A stretch of DNA of 64,000 nt from Tetrapyrgos nigripes. Taxonomy: Eukaryota > Basidiomycota > Agaricomycetes > Agaricales > Campanellaceae. The notes under the pieces were generated by a model. That model was not told the origin of the DNA. It searched no databases and worked only from the letters and a program-made list of their open reading frames with translations. The DNA is taken from positions 124,001-188,000 of the forward strand of contig JAACJM010000068.1 of the NCBI GenBank assembly GCA_013368315.1. Direction: 5' to 3'. The translations under genes and the position numbers were made by a program. This document shows, piece after piece, positions 20,601 to 32,951 of the stretch (positions within the stretch are counted from its first letter, which is position 1; the number at the start of each line of letters is the position of its first letter).

Positions 20601-23099
20601 TTCCCATTCCGATTCCATTCTGCTGATGACTTGGTACACCACTCGGTGGCCCCATATTCCCAATACCCATGCCCATGGATCCAATGTTCGTCCCAGGTGT
20701 TGATGGCATCCTCGGAGATTCAGGCATCCCCATTCCAGAGGCTTTTCTCTTGAGAGACGGTCCATTCATAGCTGGAGATGCGGGTGGTGGCGTTCCTTGG
20801 TGTTGGTTTTGGAGTCCTTGAGGGCCTTGTCCTCCGTGTATTCCCATACCTTGGCCCCCCATCTGTGGAGTTCCAGGATGTTTCGGTGTCATCGGTGTAA
20901 TAGGCGTAGCAGGTGTACCGTTGATCATCCCACTTCCACCGTGGTTCCCAGCCATGCCATTGCTACCGCTACCCTCGTTGCCGGTAGCGCTACTGACGCT
21001 CATTGCTCGACTTGCCGGACGAATGATTGGCGATCCAGGATTGGGTGGTTGAGAACCACTGGGATGACGAGGCATCTGCGCAAAAGGAGAATAGTTAGTA
21101 TATGCGTTGATTATAAGAGCGCAAGATAGACTGTAGCAGTCAAGTTGACAATAAATAAACGATAGAACGAAATGTCATAGTTAGTGTGAAGTGCACATCT
21201 GTCCGTTTATCATGCCACTCATGCTGCCCTGACCCATCCCTATCCCGCTAGTAGTCATAAAATGACTGGGAACTACGCTCTAATCGATCCAGAAAGAGGC
21301 AAATGAGCCCTGAATTCCAGAAAGCGAGTGATAAGGGGAGGGAAGTGTAGATGGGTGGGAGCAGAATGTATAGGCAAACGCGGGCAACAAAAATAATGCA
21401 AACACATAGAAAAACAAAAAGGACGCAAAAATGGAAACTTGGTTGCGATGAAAGCGAGAATTGGCAGAAGAGAGAGAGAGAAACGGAAACGACCTACCCC
21501 TTGCCCTCCTCCTTGAGCTCTCATTCCCATGGCAGTCCCGGGTCTTGAACCGGTACCAGAACCTCCCATACCCTGCATATTTCCACTACCACTGACGGTC
21601 CTCCCACTAGCTGAATGACTCGACATAGCCGTGGAAGGTCGAGGAGGGGGTGGAGGCATCATTCCTCCCATACCCATTCCTGAGTTGTCGCTCATGCCTC
21701 CCATGCCGTTCATACCACCCATCCCCTGCATACCCTGGAGTCCCTGGATTCCCATACCGGGCATTTGCTGAGGCCCTTGACCTCCAGTGGCACTCGAGAG
21801 ACTCGCCGAACTCCTGGGTCTCTGGTCTTCAGGGCTCATACTGCCTATACCCATAGCCATTCCTCCTTGACCGCCCATGCCCATCTGCCCCATACCTCCT
21901 CCTCCTTGGCCCATCTGGCCACCGCCCATTCCTTGCTGTCCCATGCCGCCTTGCTGTGGCCCCATACCTTGCCCCATATGTTGTTGCTGAAGTGCCTGCG
22001 ACCTCCTTTGTTGCTGCTGCATAATGAGCATCATTCTCTGATTAATGGGGCCTTTCTCCTGGGGGCTGAGCGCGTTATATTGCTCCTTGCTTATACCGAG
22101 CATCGCTAGGAGTTGGACGGGATCAGGACGATTAGGATGTGGTTGACCTTGGTTTTGGCCTTGTGGACCGCCGGGATGATGAGACTGGGATCCGTGTCCT
22201 TGCACACCCATGTTCATTCCCATACCCTGGGGACCGTGCAGCCCACCTTGCTGCGGGGGATGCTGCTGAGGGTGCGAAGAATGCTGAGAAGGATGCGAGG
22301 GATGACCGAGACCTTGAGAGTGAGGATGACCTTGGCCTTGGCCTCCTTGGGAAGGATGAGGGTTTGAAGGCGGATAGACGTTGCCGGTAGGTTGCCCACC
22401 CTGGTTGGCACCCAGACCACCACCCATGGACATACTCGTCGCAGTCACTCCGCCACCGCCACCTGCACCAATGGACATACTTGTTCCGGGACGCTGAATG
22501 GGGTCTGAAGAGGTACGAGCGTAAGTAAAAAGTTGAGAAAACGAAGAAAGGACATGATAGATACCTGATATATTGTTCATACCACCCATTCCGCCCATGT
22601 TCATTCCAGTAGGGCTCACACCTCCCATGCCTCCCATATTCGACATGTTGCCCATATTGTTCATGCCCATACCGCCCATCGAGCCCATTCCACCCATATT
22701 GTTCATGCTATAGCCGCCACGCTGCTGCGGCTGGAGAGCAACCATCTGATGATCGCGTTCTCGTTGGTGCTGTTGTTGTTGGTATTGCTGCTGGAGTAGC
22801 TGTGTGGGATTGATACCTGCGCCGCCTCCTCCACTGCTGCCGCCGCCCATGCCCATACCACCCATACCACCGATGAGCTGTGAAGGGTTGATACTCCGTC
22901 CGCCGGCACCACCTATATTAGGAGGCATCCCGCCCATTCCACCCATACCATTCATACCGTTCATACCTCCGCCCATGCCCATGCTGCTCATGTTGCCCAT
23001 GTTCATGTTGTTCATGCCCATCCCTCCCATTCCCATTCCACCACCCATTCCACCGATGCCCATGCCCATGTTGTTCACGTTGTTCATGTTGTTGTTCAT
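17069..23099 (-). CDS. SNF5: SNF5/SMARCB1-type SWI/SNF chromatin-remodelling subunit
   Basis: Ten exons join in phase: 23099-22565, 22504-21498, 21075-19772, 19701-19586, 19523-19096, 19032-18905, 18837-17960, 17909-17422, 17365-17228, 17173-17069 (about 1708 residues). Residues 1-515 are Gly/Met/Asn/Gln-rich repeats with QQ tracts, followed by a Pro/Thr/Gln-rich region. The SNF5 domain begins near residue 965 with RLVPIRLEFDVDHYRMRDTF, and DPIVTPEHFAQSLCEDYNL is its first repeat. The second repeat is DIIVGSMKLDDQFEWDLDNP then TASPEQFAEVYAQDLGL. Further on is a GATA-like finger (CSNCGC...CGICGKYW, near 1440-1470). The C-terminus CVDCPGKLYKPGPGETL is also present in the inverted copy. Such subunits sit in SWI/SNF or RSC complexes and contact the nucleosome. 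Whether this is Snf5 or Sfh1 is undecided. The 422-base intron 2 is unusually long. Confidence 0.9.
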
Positions 23100-24956
23100 A
23101 ATGATGGACTGGGAGATAATGACATCTAGAGAGGAAAACTGAGAAGGGGTCAAGCAATGAGAACACGCGGTCGGGAAAACCGAATCTGGGACCTACACCA
23201 AGTTCTGCAAAACCAACTCTGTCACGCCGTCACGCCACCTCACGCTGTGTCACATGCATTTGTAAGACTCGAGTCAGCGTCTCTTTTTCTGGTGCCAAAC
23301 TGCAAATACCAGCCTGGGGTCTGGCTTTGGTCGTTGCTAGGTCTACTAGGCGGATAAAAACCCCTGGTACAGTCAAGTGCGGTTTTGCAACCTTGTTCAC
23401 ACGCAAAGCGTCCTGTGGCGCACAACTCATATTTTTCTGAGATTTTTTGTTCTGCAGTTGACAGCAGTTCATACTCATGAAAGTGAGAATGAGAGATCTC
23501 CCGCAACTACTATGGATAGATTAGGCGAGTCGCAAAAAACTACGTCACTAGATATTCTCCTGCGCAAATTTATTACTCTCAGTTGGGTATATCTTCGAGT
23601 CTTTCGGAAACCACAAAGAAAGCGTAAGCCTCCACGAAGTCGGAAGTAACTGAAAAAGAAGGTGGCGTATGTTATCTTGTGTGGCAAACTAGCTACTAGC
23701 TCCTAAGCACGTTTCCGGTAACGCGGATTTCAACCAGATAGATCTCAGATATCATGAGATCGGCTCAATTCCGGGTTCTGGCCCAGGCTTGGAAATATGT
23801 AATGACCAGGTTGTTGATTTGCGTGGAACATCAACATGTTGCGCGGTCGTAATATGACGTCGACGTTCCCAGAAGTTCTTGCAAATGGGAAGCAGTGAAG
23901 CACCAAGGACGGCCCGATGTCCAGGTTTCTTTTCTACACATAGATCGTGGTAGTAGATCCCCAGTAGGTCATCAAGAAAGATTAGCTGCCTCCGGGCGAA
24001 TCAAAAGAATATTTCAACAACTAGAAGGAGGTCCATACGTGTCCCATCGGTCGTCTTACCCGGGTTCCGTACGCGTGCCACCCCGTGGGGGATTGAGATT
24101 TCAGCAACTTCCCTGATTACATTCACACAAGTCTGCTGGTTGGAAAAGTCTCAGGACGACCCCAACTCGGATGCCCAGATTATTCGCAAACGAGTGATGA
24201 CTAGGACTGACCGAGCCAAGGTATACGGCTGTAAGTAGTAACCGCAGTATGATTAATAGTGGCGCTGGCACTGGGTAGTAGGTACAGTAGGCACCTCGCA
24301 TCATCATAAGGACAAAACTGCCTTCGAGAACAGTTCGAGACGTCATAAAGTCAAAAAGTCGAGCTATCGGTATGGTAGCACATAAGTACAGTTAGACGCC
24401 GGTAGTCAGTCTCTTCGGCATCTCTACTAGCAGTATGTTTCATTGACAGGATCATCAACGTCCTCAGTCGATTTCTCTGCGTGATTCGTCACTACAATCT
24501 GTAAGATTTTCGGACAGGAGTCTCAGCCTTTTAGTCCGAGCTCGGGATAAGAATGGTGACAATAAATACCTGAGGAACACCACGTTCTGAACCTGCCTGG
24601 TGCGCCAGTACTCCGGATCCAGAGTACTGTGACTCTAGCATTGAAGGGGTCAAAAAAATGTCCGAGAATGAGGTTACTCCCCAATTTGGTCGTCTAGATT
24701 CGTTTGAAAGGCGTGGTGATCGGAATTGTACAGAAATATCAGTCCGAGTGTTGCTAGTACGTGAAAGATCACCGTTATGGAGAGAACCAGCGTCCCTGAA
24801 AGTTCTGATGGTTAATGAACGGCGGACGTTCAGCCTGACAGTGGAGAGACATGCATGATATCAGAGACTTGCATCAAATAATGACGGTATAAGAGACGTA
24901 CGAAGCTAGGAAAGTATTAGTATATACTGATCAGACCATTTAGTTATGTGCGACTA
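23100..24956. other. Intergenic region, no supportable gene
   Basis: It contains the presumed SNF5 promoter next to 23100 and short frames only. No repeats, RNA genes or recognised protein fragments were seen. Confidence 0.55.
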
Positions 24957-26117
24957 TCAGCTTCGAGGGTGAAGAAGTACTTGCATTTCGCAAGGATCCC
25001 GTATAACGTCATATATGTCGCTGTTACCTGAATCAATTTCTCCAGTCACAAATCTGAGGTAGATATAACCGACTCACCATTCAATGGCATCGTCAGAAAC
25101 TGAACTGAGAGGATGAGCGGAACAGCTCCAGAAAGGTGAGGGTTGACTTACGCAGACCAGAACAGCCACCGCACATATGCTTGTGATGGCACCAGATTCT
25201 GAGCACGGTCAATCAGGTTGGCGGTCGCTATCACTGATAAGGACTCACCAACAGCAATAACGATGAGTTGATTGAGAACTTTCGACATTCTGGACCTGTT
25301 TGATGAATTTCGAGCGCTTTAATGAAGAATAGATTATGAAGAACTTACCCTTCGATATGTTCATCTTTCGTACGGTTGAGACAGTACGACAAGAATGCGG
25401 CCAGCAGCACGTCATTCGCAGCAGTTGTAGTCAGGACGCGGTTGACTAGCCAGCTAAAGCGTGTTCCGAACTCAGGTAGAGAAATTCGTTGGAAGGCGAT
25501 TACGGTAAGTCCCATGCTTGCAATGAACCGAGTAAGAGCCAATACTGCGCATATCCCAGCGAGATAGATATTCTTGGAAAACATGTACAGACGACGAATG
25601 AACCAAACCTGTTCTTAAGTGATCAGTGGAAGAGTACATTAGCGGCAAAAAGTCGTAAGTATCTACCTGCTCAATCGTCCCTATGACGACACTCAGTAGT
25701 ATTGTAACGGAAATACTGACTGGCGGTATAAACAGACTGAGTATACCCGCACCATAGTCAGTTATAGTGAGTGTATAGATGACATGGCAGACAGATATTG
25801 TGTGCCCTAAATCCAACAGCCTGAGAGGAAGATCAACAATGGAAGTGTAAATGGACCTGCAGAAAATAATTACCATGCAATGCACACCTGTGACACAACG
25901 AATCAGGTGAAGGCATTCATGAGGGAAACTCTTTAGAAAAGGCACTGACCAGCAGTGTTATGCCCCGAGGATCTGCCTTCAGATGGCGAAAGTACAAGTA
26001 TGTCTGTACGCATGTCACCCCAAACAGGCAGGTTGTGATGAACCCACCAACTTCCAGAGCTCCAAGAGTGGAATCTGGCTTAAAGGCGGGAAGACCGCCA
26101 ATAATTGGTGAGGACAT
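24957..26117 (-). CDS. DUF6534-type multi-pass membrane protein
   Basis: Exons 26117-25950, 25887-25874 (only 14 bases), 25820-25667, 25608-25349, 25295-25249 and then less certain 3' exons. The start MSSPIIGGLPAFKPDSTLGA is typical of the family. Hydrophobic segments follow: VGGFITTCLFGVTCVQTYLY, ISVCHVIYTLTI, SISVTILLSVVIGTIEQ, NIYLAGICAVLALTRFIASM, VLTTTAANDVLLAAFLSYCL, LNQLIVIAVG and SICAVAVLV. This gives about seven helices. QVWFIRRLYMFSKN matches the family's conserved W-R-x-xx-S block. Such proteins are very abundant in mushrooms and their role is unknown. The C-terminus is uncertain: after FLTMPLNG the sequence loses the usual last helix, and an in-frame stop at 24957 ends it early. 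Confidence 0.75.
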
Positions 26118-26614
26118 CGTGAGGCACCGCTATGAGCTAAGGCTCAGGGAAGGGAATGACGAAGGTTTCAATTTGCTTGACGGATCTTATATCTGTCTTC
26201 TGAAGAAGACTGGCGGGTGCACTTGAAGCAGCGAGGGTCTTCATCGACGCCGGATTAGTGCTTCCCTCAATGCCGATAGATAGCTTCTGGAAGGGCAGTT
26301 GTATTGTGATTCTGGGATGTTATATACATATATATAGCTTAGGGAAAAAACTACTTACGACTCCCAAAACTATAAATGCATTGGCTCAGAAGACTTGAGA
26401 GCGGAAGCAGTCACCTATTATCACTCCTTAATTGGCAAGAAAGATGGGCACACCGCAGGCACCTGCCCCGCGGTAGCCTGTGAGAGGCGAGAAAATCACA
26501 GGTCCGACGGACAACTTGAATCAGTGTCATAGTCACATCAGGAGATGTCCACCAAACAAATGAAAAAGGCACATGTACGCGTGGCCAAAAACCCACACCA
26601 CGGACCACCGCAGT
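26118..26614. other. Gap between the membrane-protein gene and the helicase gene
   Basis: Both neighbours are on the minus strand. The part next to 26118 should hold the promoter of the DUF6534 gene, with a TATATACATATATATAG stretch near 26320. The part next to 26614 is the helicase 3' UTR. No gene is seen. Confidence 0.5.
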
Positions 26615-29600
26615 TTATTCCAAGCCCGCATATCTGACATCTGCATTCGTCTCCAGCCATTTCATCCACTTTTTCAAGTAGCTTCCTCCATGAATGACGG
26701 TGGACGAGTCGCCTACGACGCACTGCATCATGAAAAGGATCAGTCAAATGCTGACGTGGAGAAAGAGGAACAGTGTATGACACTCACCAAATGTCGCTTC
26801 GCCCGTGTCATCGCCACTGTAGAGCGCAGACATCCATAGAACGAATTAGCATTTATCGCAAGAAATTCACGGAGGTTCCCACCGTTTAGTCTTCTCTTCT
26901 CCTTCAAAAAGCCAATTTCTCTCTTAAAAGGAAAGTAGAAGACATCAGAAAGATGACGAATACGAGGAAGACAGTGTACCTTATCGTTACTCCTCACCAA
27001 ACTAATACCCACCGCGTCCTTCTCCCGCCCTTGCATCCCGTCCACGGTACCAATCTCGAGCTCAGGCCCGTAAGTAGGACGTAAGAGAGTCGTGAGAAGA
27101 GTCACTTGTGCTTGATAACTAACTCGTCGAATCAGTCTCAACGTAACCTGCTTCATCGACAATGAGCAGAAACCCACGGGGTTATGACTGCAATTTGCCA
27201 AGGCTTGACACCAGCGTTGACCTGTCCAACATTCGGATACACAGTCAGTAAACTCCAATTTGAAAGAGCAGAAGAGAGACATACCATACTTTCAACCCAT
27301 CTAACAACAACCTGAGCCTCATTCTCATTGGACTTACTCCCTTCATCACTACCATCCTCTCCTTCGATCCTTTCAAAGTACTCGCATCCCGCAGTATCAT
27401 AGAACGCTACCGGCGTCGCTAACACTTCCTTCGCCTCGTCCTCATCCATACCTCCCAAACCTCCATCGTTTCCTTCCAGCACCAGATCCCTTAACAACCA
27501 TCCTTTAACCCTCTCATCACTCCCCAACCTTCCCTCGTACAGAGTCTTGGAAGGAAAGTCGCAAATCTTTTCGTGCATCCGATACTGCACCTCCAACATC
27601 CTCTTAATTGATGACCCATACATCTTCTCTAGCCGATCGAAGAGTGTCGTTTCGAGTGTATGAGGAGGACGCAGGGGCCGAGGATATGTCACGGTTGCCG
27701 TCTTCTTGTTGGACGCTGATTTGGACTCGGGTTTAGACGTGGAGGCATTTGGTGATTCTTGAGCATCGGCTTCAGCAGAGTCCGATTCAGACCCAGAGTC
27801 CTCGTCATCCTCCGAGTCTGGTGGAGGAGTACCGTCCTTGTCATTGGGTAAGTCTTTGTTAACGGTGGCGCCCTTCTTCTCTCCAGGTTTGGCTTTCTCA
27901 GCTGCAGGTTTTTTCGTCTTGCTATCCTTCTTCCCTTTGCTACCAGCACCCTTATCCTTGCTGCCTTTCTTGTTTTTGTCTTTATCCAAAGACAAAATCG
28001 TCGGAGGCAGCTGCATAGGGTCACCAGCGAGGATGAGTTTTTTCGCTTTGAATATCGGTATCCAGCAGACCTGTATGAACAAAATGAATAATTAGTTTCT
28101 TAGCAGAACAATCGCATGACAGCATGGAAATACGTCTCAAGCAATGAAACTCACCGCCTCAAGCGCTTGCGTGGCTTCGTCGATGATAACTACGTCAAAT
28201 TGATGGTTTCGAAGTTGTCTCCCACCAGAAGAATGGCAAGTTGCCAAAACAACTTGAGACTCTCCGAGGACCGAGGTGACGATGCCTCCTTCTCGCTGTC
28301 GATACCTACAGCCCAAAGGTCAACATCATGATATAGCCAGTCAAGGGACTTCTGCCAGTGAAAGTGAAACTCACTCTTTCCTCAACGCCTTAACTTCTTC
28401 CCACATTTTCTTCCTCTCTGCACCTCTTGGTTTCCCTTTTGCTCCTTTCCCCGCACCCTTCCCCTTCCCCGAAAGCACGCCCAAAGTCGCCTCCAGCTCA
28501 TTTTTAACGTCTTTCGCTAATGCAGCCTGATCCGTCTTCGACGCTTTCACCTCAAGTGTTGACTCTAATATCCCTTCATGAGCCATTACCCGTGCAGGAT
28601 GACCTATACGTGTTACTTTGAGTTTATGTTTCTCTCCATTGTCGAGAACAGGTAAAGCAAGCAGCCGTTCCAGAATGTTATCCACAGAAAGGTTGGAAGC
28701 TCCGCAGACGAGGACACGAGTAGAAGAATTAGATATCAGTTGGCGTATGATTTCGATCAGAGTGTGGGTCTTTCCTGTGCCTGAAGAAAGGTCAGGAATC
28801 TATTGCTTTCAAAATACAGAAAGAAAGAAGCTGTACCTGGAGGACCGTGAATACAAGCAACCTCAGGCGCTTCCAAACATAATCTGACTGCTTCTTTTTG
28901 ACTCGGATTGAGAGTGTCATCGAAGAACTGAAGTGGTGGAATGCTGAGCTTCGGCGAGGGTCGTTGCATGCCCATAAGGACTTGGATCAACGGTGTCAGC
29001 TCTGGTGGTGCAGATTTATCTTTATCGTTGGACTACAACAGAGTTAGCTTGAGGAAGAGCTGACAAAAATGAACACACCGAAGAAGAGGTTTGCAACACG
29101 GCTCGTTCCAAATGGTCAATTGCGCGATCCATTCTTGCATTTCATTGGCGCGTTAGTACTGGGCGATACACGAGGGTCACTGACAGCTACCTGTCGTAGG
29201 TCACACTGTTCGCGAGTTTTACGACGCGACAACGCTCTGGAAGGTTAAGGTCGTCCGAGCTGGAATCAGAGGGGTCAACGGCGATGACAATCTTCGTCTC
29301 TGAAACCTGAAAGTTGTGGACTCAGCAAATATGGAGATATAGTAGATTGGAGCTTTACTCACCTTGTATACCACGCCTTCAGCCTGAGCATCTTTATCCT
29401 TATCCGCAGACCCAGTAGGTTTCTTTGGCTTTTTTGCAGCCGCAGATGAAGATACATTTGCTTCTATACGAGCAATATCTCCATTCCTTCGGAAGTGTTC
29501 AAAAACCAACACAATAGAATCAATGGTTTGATTCACCTCAGTGTATGCGGCGGAAAGACTGGGCTTGTATGATACGCTGAAGGTCTCTCCAGCTCGATCA

Positions 29601-29855
29601 ACCTATACTTGGTCAACGTCAGACTTCTTTTCGTTCAAGATTGTCAGTAGAAGGAACATACGTCTTTCCACCTAGTCCGATGTTAATCCCGACGATTCCC
29701 AGACCAAGTAATGCCAATCCTTTCTGCTCAAGTAACTTGGGCCCACAATTCGACAAAAGTAGAGAGCTGCGTTCGATATCGGCGTCCCGTTCACGTTTCA
29801 ATAGGGCTCTTTGCCTAGAAATGAAAGCAGATAAAAGAGACTCCTGCGAAGTCAT
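26615..29855 (-). CDS. HCS1: SF1 helicase of the IGHMBP2/SMUBP-2 (Hcs1) type
   Basis: About a dozen short exons, start ATG 29855 ([15 protein letters not shown]; an upstream TTG is not a start) and stop 26615. The N-terminal OB-like part reads [19 protein letters not shown] across the first intron and continues [15 protein letters not shown]. Walker A is [13 protein letters not shown] near 28775-28850. Motif II is [13 protein letters not shown], motif [15 protein letters not shown], motif IV-like [15 protein letters not shown], motif [17 protein letters not shown] and motif [12 protein letters not shown]. The end [21 protein letters not shown] is typical. The family unwinds DNA or RNA 5' to 3' and works in replication or translation. 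A Lys-rich then acidic, low-complexity insert of about 110 residues (27720-27990) sits just after motif III. Confidence 0.9.
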
Positions 29856-30024
29856 TGTCAACGATGTCGTTGTATGGCAGACTGTATGGATATCCGGAAA
29901 GAGCGACTTAAGAGCGACTTACCCGCGGCAGACTTCGGCAGTTGTTCCCCTAGAATTCTTCCATGACGTCCAGCTTTCTCAAGCAGCCTTTCCTACGTCC
30001 ATTGCCCTCTCTGGTTTTTCCAGG

Positions 30025-32150
30025 ATGACTGCCATCAAAGATCCTAACGCAAAGCTCTCTCTCTGGCGCGAAGGCGATTCAGAAAAACCCGTACCTATTC
30101 GTCCCAATAAGGACATTTTCCGACCGGAGATTTTGGATGCCATTGAAAAGAAAATGGAGGAAATGAGCGACGAACTGCGGGAACTAAGCTTAGATATACA
30201 CAGTGCGTGTTGATTCCAAGTCCTTTCGCAAAATCCGAAGCTGACCTCGCACACAGGCCATCCTGAACTGAAATTCCAAGAGACGTGCGTCCTTGATTCT
30301 ATCATCGATTCTAGGTCTAACTTGCAAATTCAGACACGCACACGATGTGATGACTGCTTTCATGAGCAAACATGGCTTCGAGGTCGAAAAACATTGTCTA
30401 CTGGATACCGCTTGGCGGGCCACTTTCAAACATGGTTCCGGTGGACGGATTATTGGTGTCAATTCAGAGATGGATGCCCTGCCAGGTGTTGGACACGGTA
30501 TGTAGTAGTACTGTTTCATATCTTGCTACTCTTATCTATCAAATCTCAACCACCACAAAGCATGCGGTCATAATTTGATAGGAATGGCCGGTATAGCTGT
30601 CGCATGCGCGATGAAAGCTGCGATGGGGCAATTCAACATTTCCGGGACGATTCAGCTTTTGGGAACTCCAGGTTCGTACTTGTATGCATATACGAATGTA
30701 TTTGACTGATCCCGACTTGGCAGGTGAGGAAGGCGGTGGTGGTAAAGTGAAGCTATTGGAAAAGGGCGCCTATAAGGATATGGACATATGCTTGATGTGA
30801 GCAAGTCTTTCTTTTGCTACGTTGCCTCTCATCAAACCTTCTCAGGTGTCATCCCGCTCCAGGCCCAAAGGGTTCGGTCAGTATCAGCAGCTGTCTGGCT
30901 CTCCAACGCATTGCTGTGGAATATTTCGGACATACGTACGTCGCAAGCCTCTCACTATCCTTGTATGCATTTTCATATGTTATGTAGTGCCCATGCCGCC
31001 CTTTCACCTTGGGAAGGCATCAATGCGCTGGACGCAGCAGTTCTCGCTTACAACAACGTTTCTGCTCTTCGCCAGCAGCTCAAGCCTACCGTCCGAGTGC
31101 ATGGAATATTTGAAGGCAAGGATTGGGCTACAAACAGTGAGTAATACTCGATGTCCATCCGTTTTCTCCAGTTAATCTTCCTTGGTTTCCAGTCATCCCC
31201 GATTACGCTAAATACCTGTTAGGACGAACCAACCTTGTTCCTCCTTTTGAGACTGACTAAGATGACTATAACAGATGCTACGTCCGCGCACCTACTCGGA
31301 AAGAACAAGAAGCAGCCATGGAACGTGTTATGCCGTGTTTCGAGTTAGTCTTCTTTCTGCCCGCAGCTTATATGAACCTTCAATGTCTGATGATGATTCT
31401 AGAGCAGCAGCCCTGGCCACTGGGTGTGAACACAAGATTACTATCTTTGGGCAGACGCACGATTTGCGTCAGAATAAGACCCTTGGTTGGCCATGGTTTT
31501 CTATCATGTACAGATAACGCTAGATAACGCTAATCTTGATCTGTTCGTTTTCCAGGAGACGAAGTAGCTTACGTCTTCGAAAGCCGATATGGTCGCTCGG
31601 ATACAGAATATGGGATTTCCAGTGCATCTACTGACTTTGTGAGCATCCTGCAACATCCATCTGAGCTGGTCAAGTGCTGACGAGACTACTCTCTCACAGG
31701 GAAACGTAACATATGGCAAGTACCTCGCAAACTCAGTTCAGAGTTTGAATAACGTCTCTCTTTTCAGAATTACCCTCCTTACACCCCGGCTTTGGTAAGC
31801 CAGACTTCCCTGGCCGTTCGCTTTAGTACTGAGGCTGATCCTTTCCCTGGTCATCTCCAGCCATCCCCACTGTGCAGAATGGTGGCAACCACACTTCAGC
31901 CTTCACCAAAGCTGCTGCGACACTAGAAGCCCATAATGCTACTCTCGACGTTTCCAAAGCGTTGGCTCATGCTGGTATTAGGACATTATTGGACGATCAT
32001 TTCTTCAGTGAGGTCAGTCGAGATCGCATCAGTTTTCCTTCATTTCTCTTTTCGACTGAGATTGACGGAATATTTCCTTCTTTATTTCTGATTGTACAGA
32101 TTAAGAGGACGTTTGAAGAGGATAAGGTCGCGCGAGAGATGATTGCTTGA
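30025..32150 (+). CDS. M20-family amidohydrolase (PM20D2/ACY1L2-like)
   Basis: About eleven exons, start ATG 30025 ([19 protein letters not shown]), stop 32148-32150. Family landmarks are [34 protein letters not shown] (metal-binding His/Cys/Asp region, read across an intron at about 30500-30580), [21 protein letters not shown] and [19 protein letters not shown]. The C-terminus has [13 protein letters not shown]. Members hydrolyse N-acyl amino acids or dipeptides with bound zinc or manganese. The intron at 31716-31767 begins with GC instead of GT. The gene is divergent from the helicase, with 169 bases between the two start codons, so they share a promoter region. Confidence 0.85.
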
Positions 32151-32690
32151 GTCTTTGGTGTTCGTGCGAAAAAGAAAGCGAGGAAGCGTAAACTACTACT
32201 CAGCCGTCGAAATCCTTGAGCATGCTTTGCTTGTATGCCAACACGAATCCCTTCTTTCTCTCAGACAGGAAATCATTCAAGAGTATACTTCCCAAACTGC
32301 CAATGCGAGACTGGATCTACTAGACACACAACCAGGACGTGTAGAATTCCTCGCTCGTCAGTTCTCCTTTCAGCCATTATACTCACGCACTGCAAAATAT
32401 GTGTTTACAGTGTTTGAAGTCTTTGAGAAAATTCCATTATTTGTGCCACCTGAATATCGCCGCTAAAAGATGTCACTGATTACTGTACTTATGTAGCATA
32501 CCCTTTTCATGTATTTTGGCGGTCGCCATAACCAGATGGATCTACAGCAGTTTAAACGTACTGTGAGCTCGTCCTCCCTGGAAGTGGTTGATCCCGGGAC
32601 AATGTACCTATTAGTATTACATACAGTGGCTACATTGGGTTGCCTCCCGGACCCCCGGCGTATCAGTTCTTGGTCCCAGCCCGGGTAATA

Positions 32691-32712
32691 CACTCCTCCT
32701 CCTCCTCCTCCT
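32691..32712 (+). repeat. (TCC)n microsatellite
   Basis: About seven TCC units, directly preceding the flank-only copy of the oxygenase locus. Confidence 0.9.
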
Positions 32713-32934
32713 CACACGGGTCGTCGCATTCCATATAGATACAGATAGCCCCGTGGTTTTTTCCTGATGATTTGGGGCGACAGTCAGATCCACTGTATCC
32801 ACGTAGAGCTACTATTCGTTACACTTTGTAGCCTTTGCGGTGCGGTGCGGTGTATAAATTCCTTCCTTCCTTCAGATAACACTTCATCAGCTCGACGATC
32901 GGCTAGTATGTTTATCGATACATGATTCAAACAT
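32709..32934 (+). repeat. Flank-only copy of the oxygenase locus
   Basis: Bases 32709-32884 match 46998-47178 (sequence upstream of the 2OG oxygenase gene) and bases 32881-32934 match 48868-48921 (downstream sequence). The 1689 bases between, containing the whole gene, are missing. The two matches meet at ACTT, which is present at both edges of the full copy. Identity is very high, with only a few substitutions and one GCGGT repeat unit of difference. Confidence 0.9.
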
Positions 32935-32951
32935 GTTAACGAATAAGACGG

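Noticed and set aside
21195..21262. Gly/Met-rich frame (MTTSGIGMGQGSMSGMINGQ) inside SNF5 intron 2
   Set aside because: It looks like the neighbouring exons, but no pair of canonical splice sites joins it in phase to both sides. It may be an abandoned or alternative exon.
22804..23142. 112-residue Pro/Met-rich plus-strand frame
   Set aside because: Antisense of the SNF5 Gly/Met repeats.
23099..23153. Upstream extension of SNF5 to 23153
   Set aside because: The extension would begin with TTG, not ATG; the first real ATG in frame is 23099.
32143..32466. 107-residue plus-strand frame after the M20 gene
   Set aside because: Overlaps the M20 stop, has no family resemblance and lies where the 3' UTR is expected.
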